28,610 bases of DNA from an uncultured Prevotella sp. (GTDB lineage Bacteria; Bacteroidota; Bacteroidia; Bacteroidales; Bacteroidaceae), in assembly GCA_900555035.1 (NCBI GenBank), contig USJX01000035.1:1-28610 (forward strand), in the 5' to 3' direction. Below the pieces are notes generated by a model, which was not told the origin of the DNA, ran no database searches, and saw only the letters and a list, made by a program, of their open reading frames with translations. Positions 16,268-23,761 of this stretch are shown in pieces. Made by a program: the position numbers and the translations under genes. Positions within the stretch are counted from its first letter, which is position 1. Each line of letters opens with the position of its first letter.

Positions 16268-17707
16268 ATGAAAAAGGTATTCGATATTTTTAGAATCAAG
16301 CGAGAGGAAAGAGGAGCGGCACTCGTGGCACTTATCATAGCATGTGCCCTCAACGCCCTGACTATCATTAAGTACTACGCTCAATTCTCGCAAATCACAG
16401 ATAGCTATCATAAGCTTTTCGTCAAAACCTTCCATGTGGCAGGTTTCGACCCACTTACCTACAGCATTGTATCTCACTGGGACACAGAATACAATGTATA
16501 TCGCCACCCGCTGCTGGCGTTCTTCATGTATATTCCCAACCAAATCAACCAAGCGTGGATAGAACTCACGGGAACAAATGGTGTCCAGTTGATTGTGGGA
16601 GCCATTCTGGTATTCTGTGCCTTCTATTCATTCATCTTCCTTTACAGGATATTCAGAGAAGTAATTGGTACCGAGCGTTTTGATGCCAACCTACTCTCTG
16701 CGTTCTATTTTTCATTCGCCTATGTAATGGTTTCGGCGATGGTACCCGACCATTTCATCATGTCGATGACGATATTGCTCTGTACGCTCTATATCACAGG
16801 CGTCTGCATCAAGAAAGGCAGAAAGCTCACCATCTGGCAAACCATCCTGCTCTTCGTATTTACCGCAGGTGTTTCACTCAACAATGGTTTGAAAACCTAT
16901 CTTGCTGCTCTCTTCACCAACGGCAGGAAGTTTTTCGGAATCAAATACTTCCTGCTAGGCGTCATCCTGCCAGCTGCCCTCATGTGGGGCTTTGCAAGAT
17001 GGGAATACCGTACCTTTGTATGGCCTAAGGAGATGGCCCGGCATGAGGCTAAGATGAAGAAAAACAAGGAAGCCACAGCCAAGATTTATCAGCAGTATCG
17101 GGATACTGCTCAGGTAAAAGACTCGGCAAAGGTAGAAGCAGCCGTCAAGAAAATCATCAAAGACAAAGCACACGCCAAATATGTGCGCGATCATAAACAG
17201 ATATGGAACAAGAACACAGGCAAGCCTATCGCCAAGGGCGAATTCATGAACTGGACCGATAAAACAACCTCCAGAGGCGAAACCCTGGTAGAGAATTTCT
17301 TCGGTGAAGGCATCATGCTGCACCAGCAGAACCTCCTGGGCGATGTATTACGCAACCGTCCGGTCATCGTGAAATATCAATCGCCCGTGAATTATGTGGT
17401 AGAGGCATGCATCGTTCTGCTTTTTGTACTTGGAATCCTTGCCGGAAGGAAGTCTAAGTTCCTATGGCTCACCATGACATTCTTCCTGCTGGATGCCGCC
17501 CTCCACATCGGTTTGGGCTTCGGCATCAACGAGGTTTACATCATGACGGCACACTATATGTATGCCCTTCCTATCGCCATCGCCTTCCTGGCACTCAAGG
17601 CAAAAGGAAAGAGCATCAAATGGGGATTCAGAGGATTGATGATCGCCATCACCCTCTATCTTTGGATAAGCAATGGCTATCTGCTAGTGAGCTACATGCT
17701 AGGATAA
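16268..17707 (+). CDS. Multi-membrane protein, probable GT-C-like glycosyltransferase (DUF6080-type), copy A
   Basis: A 479-residue integral membrane protein with about ten helices and a large charged loop at residues 250-345. I believe it belongs to DUF6080, known mainly from Bacteroidetes; that name is from memory. It is a clear paralogue of the protein at 18862: shared stretches are GFDPxTY, YRHPxLxFF, DHFxMS, FTAGxxLxNGxKTxLAALFTNG, LVENxFGE and NEVYIMxAH. The acidic and basic residues in the first external loop (FDPLTYSIVSHWDTEYNVYRHP) recall GT-C enzymes, which use polyprenyl-phosphate sugars. The glycosyltransferase role is inference, supported by GtrA 13 nt upstream. Copy A has a longer Lys-rich loop than copy B. 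Confidence 0.75.
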   Translation: MKKVFDIFRIKREERGAALVALIIACALNALTIIKYYAQFSQITDSYHKLFVKTFHVAGFDPLTYSIVSHWDTEYNVYRHPLLAFFMYIPNQINQAWIELTGTNGVQLIVGAILVFCAFYSFIFLYRIFREVIGTERFDANLLSAFYFSFAYVMVSAMVPDHFIMSMTILLCTLYITGVCIKKGRKLTIWQTILLFVFTAGVSLNNGLKTYLAALFTNGRKFFGIKYFLLGVILPAALMWGFARWEYRTFVWPKEMARHEAKMKKNKEATAKIYQQYRDTAQVKDSAKVEAAVKKIIKDKAHAKYVRDHKQIWNKNTGKPIAKGEFMNWTDKTTSRGETLVENFFGEGIMLHQQNLLGDVLRNRPVIVKYQSPVNYVVEACIVLLFVLGILAGRKSKFLWLTMTFFLLDAALHIGLGFGINEVYIMTAHYMYALPIAIAFLALKAKGKSIKWGFRGLMIAITLYLWISNGYLLVSYMLG

Positions 17708-17730
17708 GAAGCCTGAACCACAAGAAGCTG

Positions 17731-18603
17731 TTATCCAAAAGAAGCCTTGATCCAATGGATGATATCTTCATGCTTCATATCAAACTTACGGGCAAAGAGG
17801 CGGTTGCTTTGCTTCAACTCCTCTTTGTCTGCTAAGGTCCAGACGTATGGATTACCCCGTTTCCAATCTATGAGTCGCATGCAGCCTTCGTATTCATCTT
17901 TTTCTGAGTACAAGGCGGCTCGGAAGGTTGGATGGTTCCACACCAGGGTTTGCAAAAAGAACTCATCAGGGCAGAATGTGTAATTGAATCTCTTCAACAC
18001 AAACGGCTTCTGGCTCACCACATATTCCACGCATGCCTGCGTGATACTCACCCAGTTGGCACCTTTGGCAAAATCCATCTTCGGGCGATGCAGGAAAGGC
18101 ATAAGAAGCATGGAAAGATATTTATTGAATCGCTTGGTGATGGCATTCAAAACCCCATACTTCGAGCGGGTAAAACTTGTAAAGAGCCAATAGCGCATCA
18201 TCTTCCTGCGGCAATCCCATTCAAATTCCTCGCCATGATTGATGCCCACAAACTCCTTGCCCTGATGCTCATCGAAGAACTGATGAATGTAATCCTGCGA
18301 TTTAATAGGCAAATCCTGTCCACTCAGCAGATGGTAGTAGGCATAAGGTCCATGCTTCAAAGCCTCCTCGAAAAGCACATACTCCGCCTTAATCTGACTC
18401 AGATTTCCCCAACGCACATCTACCCTCTGTTTCAAAACAAAGAGGCGAGCCTTGGAAAGAGCCAGCGGTTCGGCACCATCAAGCATATTCGATTTCCGGT
18501 CGATATGCAGAAATATATCATTTCGCTCATCATCGAGCATCGACAGCAATACCCTTAGAAGCGGCAAGCTGCCATGAGCCATTATCAGGAAAGCATGTTT
18601 CAT
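17731..18603 (-). CDS. Core-2/I-branching-type beta-1,6-N-acetylglucosaminyltransferase family protein (GT14)
   Basis: The 290-residue protein has the GT14 Branch-domain pattern: MKHAFLIMAHG at the N-terminus, IFLHIDRKSN, VRWGNLSQIKAEYVLFEEAL near residues 60-80, HLLSGQDLPIKSQDYI around 90-105, FAKGANWVSIT near 190 and CPDEFFLQTLVWN near 220. Bacterial members are retained in capsule, O-antigen and exopolysaccharide loci and are thought to add sugars in the cytosol; donor and linkage here are unknown. It has no signal peptide. It lies on the opposite strand between two paralogous membrane proteins, with its stop 23 nt from the end of copy A. Its own promoter is at 18678-18708. Confidence 0.88.
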   Translation of the reverse strand: MKHAFLIMAHGSLPLLRVLLSMLDDERNDIFLHIDRKSNMLDGAEPLALSKARLFVLKQRVDVRWGNLSQIKAEYVLFEEALKHGPYAYYHLLSGQDLPIKSQDYIHQFFDEHQGKEFVGINHGEEFEWDCRRKMMRYWLFTSFTRSKYGVLNAITKRFNKYLSMLLMPFLHRPKMDFAKGANWVSITQACVEYVVSQKPFVLKRFNYTFCPDEFFLQTLVWNHPTFRAALYSEKDEYEGCMRLIDWKRGNPYVWTLADKEELKQSNRLFARKFDMKHEDIIHWIKASFG

Positions 18604-18677
18604 TGTTACTATCTTTATCTGTTTTACTGTTTCAAATTACCATATTCACATCATGGAAAACTCCATCATAATGGACG

Positions 18678-18708
18678 CAAAGATACATCAAATAAAAGAG
18701 AACACAAA
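18678..18708 (-). promoter_or_regulatory. Promoter of the GT14-type gene
   Basis: On the minus strand TTTG (18708-18705) and TATCTTTG (18685-18678) are 19 nt apart, an exact fit to the Bacteroidetes consensus. The leader is about 70 nt. Confidence 0.75.
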
Positions 18709-18756
18709 ATAAAACTCCGTTTTTATCTGAAAAAGCCACAAAATAAAGCTTATCAT

Positions 18757-18787
18757 TTTGAAGATTCAGAAAAAACAATTACTTTTG
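18757..18787 (+). promoter_or_regulatory. Promoter of the second DUF6080-type gene
   Basis: TTTG at 18757-18760 and TACTTTTG at 18780-18787 are 19 nt apart, followed by CAG. It is divergent from the GT14 promoter, with 48 nt between them. Two ATGs lie downstream: 18811 (in frame, 23 nt away) and 18862. Confidence 0.75.
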
Positions 18788-18861
18788 CAGCGTTAAGCCG
18801 ATAATGCCGGATGCATCTATCCGACAAAAGGAGAAATAGAACAAGAGAAAATAATCAGAAA

Positions 18862-20199
18862 ATGAACAATATATTTAAGATTAAAAAAGAAGAAAGGCTC
18901 TTTGCCTTGATCGCACTCATCGTTATCATCGCCTTCAATGTGCTGATGATAACCTATCATTTTGAAGATTTCGGCAAACCGAAGGCTGGATTCTGGACGC
19001 TCTTTACCAAGAACTTTCAGATTTCAGGTTTCGACCCATACACCTATCTTACCCTCTCGAAGTGGAAGGTGTATTACACGGAGTATCGCCACCCCATGCT
19101 CCCATTCTTCCTCTATCCTTTCTCGGTACTGAACGGTTGGCTGGTAGAACTCACCTCAAGAAACTGGGCAACTACCATCGTGGCGGTGATGATGACATTC
19201 TTCTCCACCTACTCCACCCTCTTCTTCCGAAGAATCTTCAGAGAGGTAATGCAGTTGAAGGCAATAGACAGTAATGTGCTTACGGCGATGCTCTTCTCCT
19301 TTGCCTACGTGCTGCTCGTCACCTTTGTAGATGACCATTTCGGCATGTCGCTTTTCTTCCTGTCGATGACACTTTACATAGCAGGCAAGCAGCAGCTGGA
19401 ACACAGAAGCATGCCTTGGTGGCAAAGTGCCCTGCTCTTTTTCTTCACAGCAGGCATCACGCTGAGCAATGGCGCCAAGACCTTCCTTGCTGCCCTCTTT
19501 ACCAATGGCAAAAAACTCTTCCGTCCGAAATATCTGGCATTGGGAATTATCTTGCCTACCCTTCTGATAGGTGCTGCAGGAATCTATCAGAACAAGGCAT
19601 TCATTATTCCTAACCGTCTGGAAGGAGAACGACTCGTTGCCCAAAAGGCTGCTAAAGATAGTACTTTTAGGGCAAAGATGGAACAGAAGCAAAAACACGA
19701 TAAGACCATCGCCGGCAAGAATATCCAGAAACGAGGCATGCTTTCATGGGCTGATATGTCTATCTCCCGTTCAGAATCATTGGTTGAAAACGTTTTTGGC
19801 GAATCGCTTATCCTGCACAGAGAACATCTTCTTGAAGATATCCATAGCCATCGCCCGATATTCGTGAAATACCAGACTCCTATTCCTTATATCATAGAGG
19901 GTATCATCGTGATTCTGCTGTGCATAGGCTTTTGGATGGGAAGAAAATCGGCCTTTCTCTGGCTCACTGCCTCATGGGTGGCATGCGATACCTTCATTCA
20001 TCTGGTAATGGGATTTGGACTGAACGAGGTTTATATCATGGCTGCCCATTGGGCGTTCATCATTCCAATCTGTATCGGATACATCATCAGAAACTGTAAG
20101 GAGAAATATCTGCCTTATCTTCGTGGAGGACTCGCAGTTATCACCATCTTCCTGTTCTTCTATAACAGCACGCTGATATTCGAGTACCTGACAAGATAA
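18862..20199 (+). CDS. Multi-membrane protein, probable GT-C-like glycosyltransferase (DUF6080-type), copy B
   Basis: A 445-residue polytopic membrane protein paralogous to the one at 16268. I chose ATG 18862 because MNNIFKIKKEER aligns with KVFDIFRIKREER of copy A; an in-frame ATG at 18811 would add 17 polar residues and cannot be ruled out. Conserved blocks are SGFDPYTYLTLSKW, YRHPMLPFFLY, DDHFGMS, AGITLSNGAKTFLAALFTNG, SESLVENVFGESLILHRE and GFGLNEVYIMAAHW. The central soluble loop is shorter than in copy A. By analogy it may transfer a sugar from a polyprenyl-phosphate donor on the outer side of the inner membrane; this is inference. It has its own promoter, and a 22-bp tandem repeat follows its stop. 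Confidence 0.75.
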   Translation: MNNIFKIKKEERLFALIALIVIIAFNVLMITYHFEDFGKPKAGFWTLFTKNFQISGFDPYTYLTLSKWKVYYTEYRHPMLPFFLYPFSVLNGWLVELTSRNWATTIVAVMMTFFSTYSTLFFRRIFREVMQLKAIDSNVLTAMLFSFAYVLLVTFVDDHFGMSLFFLSMTLYIAGKQQLEHRSMPWWQSALLFFFTAGITLSNGAKTFLAALFTNGKKLFRPKYLALGIILPTLLIGAAGIYQNKAFIIPNRLEGERLVAQKAAKDSTFRAKMEQKQKHDKTIAGKNIQKRGMLSWADMSISRSESLVENVFGESLILHREHLLEDIHSHRPIFVKYQTPIPYIIEGIIVILLCIGFWMGRKSAFLWLTASWVACDTFIHLVMGFGLNEVYIMAAHWAFIIPICIGYIIRNCKEKYLPYLRGGLAVITIFLFFYNSTLIFEYLTR

Positions 20200-20243
20200 A
20201 AGCGAGAATCCGACAAGGCAAAAACGAATATCCGGCAAGGTAA
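20200..20243. repeat. Imperfect tandem 22-bp repeat after copy B
   Basis: Positions 20200-20221 and 20222-20243 match at about 17 of 22 sites (shared TCCG-CAAGG). The repeat begins immediately after the stop codon at 20197-20199. Confidence 0.55.
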
Positions 20244-20277
20244 TAGGTAACAACAAGTATCTTAGATTGAAACTATT

Positions 20278-21252
20278 ATGCTGAAAATAAGTATCTTAAC
20301 CCCTATCTATGGGGTAGAAAAATATATCGAACAGTGCGCCCGTTCACTGTTCGAGCAGTCGTATGCATCTATCGAATACATCTTTGTAGATGACTGTACC
20401 CCCGATAAAAGTATCGGTATCCTACAATCGCTCCTGAAAGAATATCCAGAAAGAGCACAGCAGGTACGCATCATCCACCACGACAGAAACCGGGGCGTGG
20501 GTGCCGCAAGACAGACGGCATTGATGGCGGCTACAGGCGATTATCTTTTATTTGCCGATAGCGATGACATGCTGCCGAAAGATGCAGTAGAAAAACTGAC
20601 CACAAAAGCCGAAAGCACCCATGCCGATCTGATTGATGGCGGCTACCGGGAATGGTGCGATGGAAAAGCAGGAATACTCCAGAAGCCTTTTGATGTTTCT
20701 GATGAGAAACTGCTCAAACTGCTCGTCTGCCAGAACATCATCACCAATCGTCTGTGGGGCAGAATCTATAAGCGTTCGCTCATCATGGAGCACAGGATAT
20801 TCTTTGAAGAGGGCATTAACTATGCAGAAGATCTTTTCTGGAATGCCCAGTTCATGTTCTACGGCAAAAAGGTGAACATTGATGATGCAGTATATTATTA
20901 CCGCACCGACAATGAGAATTCCTACAATCACAACATCTCTGAAAAGAACCTCCTGTCATACTTCAAGTCAACCCGCCGACTCATCGATTTTTTCGAGCAG
21001 AACGATAAGAAGCATCAGTACCTCAGGGCCACAGAGATAGGCATCGTCAATGCCTATCGCTGGGCGGCAAACGCTCATGTAGCCTTCGAAAAGGTGGATC
21101 AGGTGCTTGCCTATAAGCCTAAGAGCTGCCTCATCCGCCTCATCATCAAGCTCATCAAAAAAGGCGTACCTGTCAAGAAGGTGAATCTTATTTACCTCGC
21201 TTACAGAAGGCTATACACTCTTCTAATATCTGCACCTTCAGCAGTTTCATGA
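20278..21252 (+). CDS. Glycosyltransferase family 2 protein
   Basis: A 324-residue GT-A-fold glycosyltransferase. The start KISILTPIYGVEKYIEQCARS is the family 2 nucleotide-binding beginning, YIFVDDCTPDKS follows, and the DxD-type metal motif is in YLLFADSDDMLP (about residues 91-102). A conserved acidic region AEDLFWNAQFMFYG lies near residue 185. No signal peptide is present, so it acts on the cytosolic face, adding a sugar to a lipid-linked glycan. The specificity cannot be told. Its last 65 bp overlap the end of the convergent flippase gene (21188-22624), so the two 3' ends share sequence. The upstream 78 nt holds a tandem repeat but no clear promoter; it may be co-transcribed with copy B. 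Confidence 0.9.
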   Translation: MLKISILTPIYGVEKYIEQCARSLFEQSYASIEYIFVDDCTPDKSIGILQSLLKEYPERAQQVRIIHHDRNRGVGAARQTALMAATGDYLLFADSDDMLPKDAVEKLTTKAESTHADLIDGGYREWCDGKAGILQKPFDVSDEKLLKLLVCQNIITNRLWGRIYKRSLIMEHRIFFEEGINYAEDLFWNAQFMFYGKKVNIDDAVYYYRTDNENSYNHNISEKNLLSYFKSTRRLIDFFEQNDKKHQYLRATEIGIVNAYRWAANAHVAFEKVDQVLAYKPKSCLIRLIIKLIKKGVPVKKVNLIYLAYRRLYTLLISAPSAVS

Positions 21253-22624
21253 TACAGAAGTAGATGGTGGCAGAAACCAGCAGACGAACCAGCAGCAAGA
21301 GATAGATATTCTGCAAGCTGCGGGTCATGAAATAGGTGGCCACCATGGTGGCTGCCGCACAAAGCATGAATGGAAGAATATCCTTTGCCACATCCCGGAA
21401 TCGCAATCCGGTGACACGTTTCATCATCCACTGCCAAACCAAGAGCCAGGCTATAATAAACAAAGTGTAGGCTATCACCATGGTCTGGATGCCATATTGA
21501 TGACAGAATAATACCAAGGCGAGCAAACCCACTACCTGACCGATGTTGCACCACATATACACATCAGAACGCCCCTTGCTGATGGCCAAGTTCTGATAGA
21601 GCGTATAAATCGGCATAAAGGCACCGCTCACACAAAGAATCTGCAACAGCGGCACACTGGCTATCCATTTCTCATGAATCGTAATCAAGATGAATTCACG
21701 TGATACCAGGGTCAAGCCAAACATCAATGGAAAAGAAAGGAACGCCGTGAAACGGAGCATCTTTCTAAACACCATCAACTCGCGGTTCTTATCGTCCTGG
21801 ATAGAAGCCAAGACGGGCTGCGCTATCTGTCCCACCGTGTTGGCAACAAACGAATTAGCCTTGGTATCCCAGTTATAAGCCTGGCTATAGTTACCCACAT
21901 CATTAATCGGATAAAATCGGCCAAACACAAAGGTCAAAACATTGTTGTTCACCGTATTGATGATGTTGGTTACCAGAAGCTTCACGCTGAATCCAAACAT
22001 CTTCCTCACGGGTCCGAAATCGATATGAAAGTTCGGGCGCCATCCCGTATAATAATATCTTCCAATATTCAACACGAGGATGAAGATGACCTGCTGCCAG
22101 GCAAGACTCCAGTAGGCCATGCCGTTGAATGCCAGCACCAAGCCCACGACATTCGAACTGATCAAAGCCATGAAATTAACAATGGTTATCTCCTTGTTCA
22201 TCATGTTCTTCATCATATACCCGTTTTGGGCGATACCAAACGAAGAGATGAAGAAACTCAGGAACACGAAGCGCGACAAGGAGGTGAGACAAGGCTGATG
22301 GAAGAAATCAGCTATCAGCGGCGCACTGAAAAAGAGCACCACATACATGGTAAGACTCACCAGGACATTAAACCAGAACACCGAATTATAATCGTTGTCG
22401 GTGGGTTTCCTGATATTCACCAATGCCTGGGTAAAACCGCTACTCTGCAGATTGCCCGCAATCAGGGTGAAAATGGTGAGGATGCCGATAATACCATAAT
22501 CGGCTGGCGACAACAAGCGCGCCAAGAAGATGCCAAAGAGAATATTGAGAACCTGGGTGGAGCCACTGTTCATAGCACCCCAAAACAATCCCTTGGCGGT
22601 TTTTTCCTTTAATGATTCTGCCAT
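21188..22624 (-). CDS. Wzx/MATE-like lipopolysaccharide or capsule flippase (MOP superfamily)
   Basis: A 478-residue polytopic protein of the polysaccharide-transport branch of the MOP superfamily (WzxC/TuaB-like). The start SLKEKTAKGLFWGAMNSGSTQVLN, followed by LARLLSPADYGIIGI, is characteristic. Also typical are NIRKPTDNDYNSVFWFNV (about residues 87-104) and NDVGNYSQAYNWDTKA (around 240). Roughly twelve to fourteen helices are apparent. It would move undecaprenyl-diphosphate-linked glycan repeat units across the inner membrane. Its presence with several glycosyltransferases marks a Wzx/Wzy-type capsule or O-antigen locus, although no Wzy polymerase is obvious in the window. It has a strong promoter arranged symmetrically with the licD promoter, and its end overlaps the convergent GT2 gene. 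Confidence 0.92.
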   Translation of the reverse strand: MAESLKEKTAKGLFWGAMNSGSTQVLNILFGIFLARLLSPADYGIIGILTIFTLIAGNLQSSGFTQALVNIRKPTDNDYNSVFWFNVLVSLTMYVVLFFSAPLIADFFHQPCLTSLSRFVFLSFFISSFGIAQNGYMMKNMMNKEITIVNFMALISSNVVGLVLAFNGMAYWSLAWQQVIFILVLNIGRYYYTGWRPNFHIDFGPVRKMFGFSVKLLVTNIINTVNNNVLTFVFGRFYPINDVGNYSQAYNWDTKANSFVANTVGQIAQPVLASIQDDKNRELMVFRKMLRFTAFLSFPLMFGLTLVSREFILITIHEKWIASVPLLQILCVSGAFMPIYTLYQNLAISKGRSDVYMWCNIGQVVGLLALVLFCHQYGIQTMVIAYTLFIIAWLLVWQWMMKRVTGLRFRDVAKDILPFMLCAAATMVATYFMTRSLQNIYLLLLVRLLVSATIYFCIMKLLKVQILEECIAFCKRGK

Positions 22625-22675
22625 CGTTTCTATCTGATAAATATGGAATATTACTTGATTTTACTTTTTAAAGTG

Positions 22676-22706
22676 CAAAAGTAGCATAAATAGTTTGAAG
22701 TTCAAA
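22676..22706 (-). promoter_or_regulatory. Promoter of the flippase gene, interlocked with the licD promoter
   Basis: On the minus strand TTTG (22706-22703) and TACTTTTG (22683-22676) are 19 nt apart. The -33 element is half of the palindrome TTTGAAGTTCAAA shared with the licD promoter. The leader is about 45 nt. Confidence 0.85.
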
Positions 22707-22724
22707 ACTTTTTGCTTACTTTTG
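22694..22724 (+). promoter_or_regulatory. Promoter of the licD gene, interlocked with the flippase promoter
   Basis: TTTG (22694-22697) and TACTTTTG (22717-22724) are 19 nt apart, followed by CAG and, 21 nt later, the ATG at 22746. It shares 13 bp with the opposite promoter, so both cannot be fully occupied at once. Confidence 0.85.
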
Positions 22725-22745
22725 CAGTCGTAAAACAGAAAAAGT

Positions 22746-23615
22746 ATGGATATTAAGAACATCAAGAAGGAATGGAACGCCACAATACTCGATATATTGA
22801 AGGCATTCATCGACATCTGCAACAAGTATCACCTCAGATATTACTGTTGTGCCGGCACCGCCATCGGAGCCGCCCGTCACCACGGAATGATTCCCTGGGA
22901 CGATGACATCGACGTGCTGATGCCACGCCCCGACTACGACCGTCTGCTCGAAATCGCCAAACACGAAGACTTTGGCAAATACGAGGTAGTGACTCCCTAC
23001 AACAACGAATCGTATCCTCTGTATTTCTCTAAACTCGTGAATCGCGAAACCACTCTTATTGAGGAGAAGGAGCGTCCCTGCATCATCGGTCTTTACGTAG
23101 ATATCTTCCCTCTTGATGCCACCGACGATGACCTGGAAACGGCGAAGGCTCTGTATCGCAAATACTCAAAGACCATCAACCGTCTGAACGCCGTAACCAC
23201 CCACAACACCTTCATTGATTACATTTCCCTGCTCCTGCACAAGGAAACCTGGGGGCGGTTTGCCATCAAGACGCTCGCCTTCTTCTGCCGCAGCAAGATG
23301 CGCCATCATCTTATCCAGCAGATGGACGAGATGAGTCATCGATATGACTTCGACAAGGCGAAGAACGTACTGGTGAATACGGGTTCCTACCATTACAAGG
23401 AGATTTTCCCGAAGGAATGGCTTGGCAAGGGAAAGGAATTCCCATTCGAAGATACCACCGTCTTGCTGCCAGAGCAGGCAGATACCTATCTGCGCCACTT
23501 CTTTGGCGACTATATGAAGTTCCCACCCGTAGAGCAAAGAGTAGAAAAGCACCTGCGCTACTATCTGAACATGGAAAAAAGGGAAACATGGGACGAGATT
23601 AAAAGAAAGCTATAA
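22746..23615 (+). CDS. LicD family phosphotransferase
   Basis: A 289-residue protein of the LicD/fukutin-related nucleotidyltransferase-fold family, which transfers phosphocholine or polyol-phosphate from a CDP-linked donor to a sugar. The signature CCAGTAIGAARHHGMIPWDDDIDVLM (in parts: AGTAIGAARHHG then WDDDIDV, about residues 37-60) holds the metal-binding Asp residues. FSKLVNRETTLIEE and YVDIFPLDATDDD follow, and the C-terminal part includes NTGSYHYKEIFPKEW. It has no signal peptide and would act on the cytosolic side. A nearby IspD/TarI-like cytidylyltransferase (24919) is a possible source of its CDP-donor. Three 20-bp repeats and a hairpin follow its stop. Confidence 0.92.
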   Translation: MDIKNIKKEWNATILDILKAFIDICNKYHLRYYCCAGTAIGAARHHGMIPWDDDIDVLMPRPDYDRLLEIAKHEDFGKYEVVTPYNNESYPLYFSKLVNRETTLIEEKERPCIIGLYVDIFPLDATDDDLETAKALYRKYSKTINRLNAVTTHNTFIDYISLLLHKETWGRFAIKTLAFFCRSKMRHHLIQQMDEMSHRYDFDKAKNVLVNTGSYHYKEIFPKEWLGKGKEFPFEDTTVLLPEQADTYLRHFFGDYMKFPPVEQRVEKHLRYYLNMEKRETWDEIKRKL

Positions 23616-23625
23616 CACAAGAGAG

Positions 23626-23685
23626 CATGATTATGCATTATAAAACATAATTATGCATTATAAAACATGATTATGCATTATAAAA
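23626..23685. repeat. Three tandem 20-bp repeats after licD
   Basis: Units at 23626-23645, 23646-23665 and 23666-23685 are identical except for one G/A change in the middle unit. Each contains TTATGCATTATAAAACAT. There are no spacers, so this is not a CRISPR array. Confidence 0.95.
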
Positions 23686-23756
23686 ATGGTGTGCCATAAG
23701 CCATATCCACACGCCTTGAAAAGGGTTGCGAGACAGTTGACTTATGCCACACCATT
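23685..23756. terminator. Long hairpin between convergent licD and SDR genes, probable bidirectional terminator
   Basis: Arms 23685-23700 (AATGGTGTGCCATAAG) and 23741-23756 (CTTATGCCACACCATT) pair at 15 of 16 positions. A T-run follows on the plus strand (ATTTTTTTATC) and, on the minus strand, TTTTTATAATG. The 40-nt loop is unusually long and can itself form CCTT-GAA-AAGG. Confidence 0.75.
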
Positions 23757-23761
23757 ATTTT

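Noticed and set aside
23626..23685. Possible CRISPR array
   Set aside because: The three 20-bp units are directly adjacent with no spacers and no cas genes are nearby.
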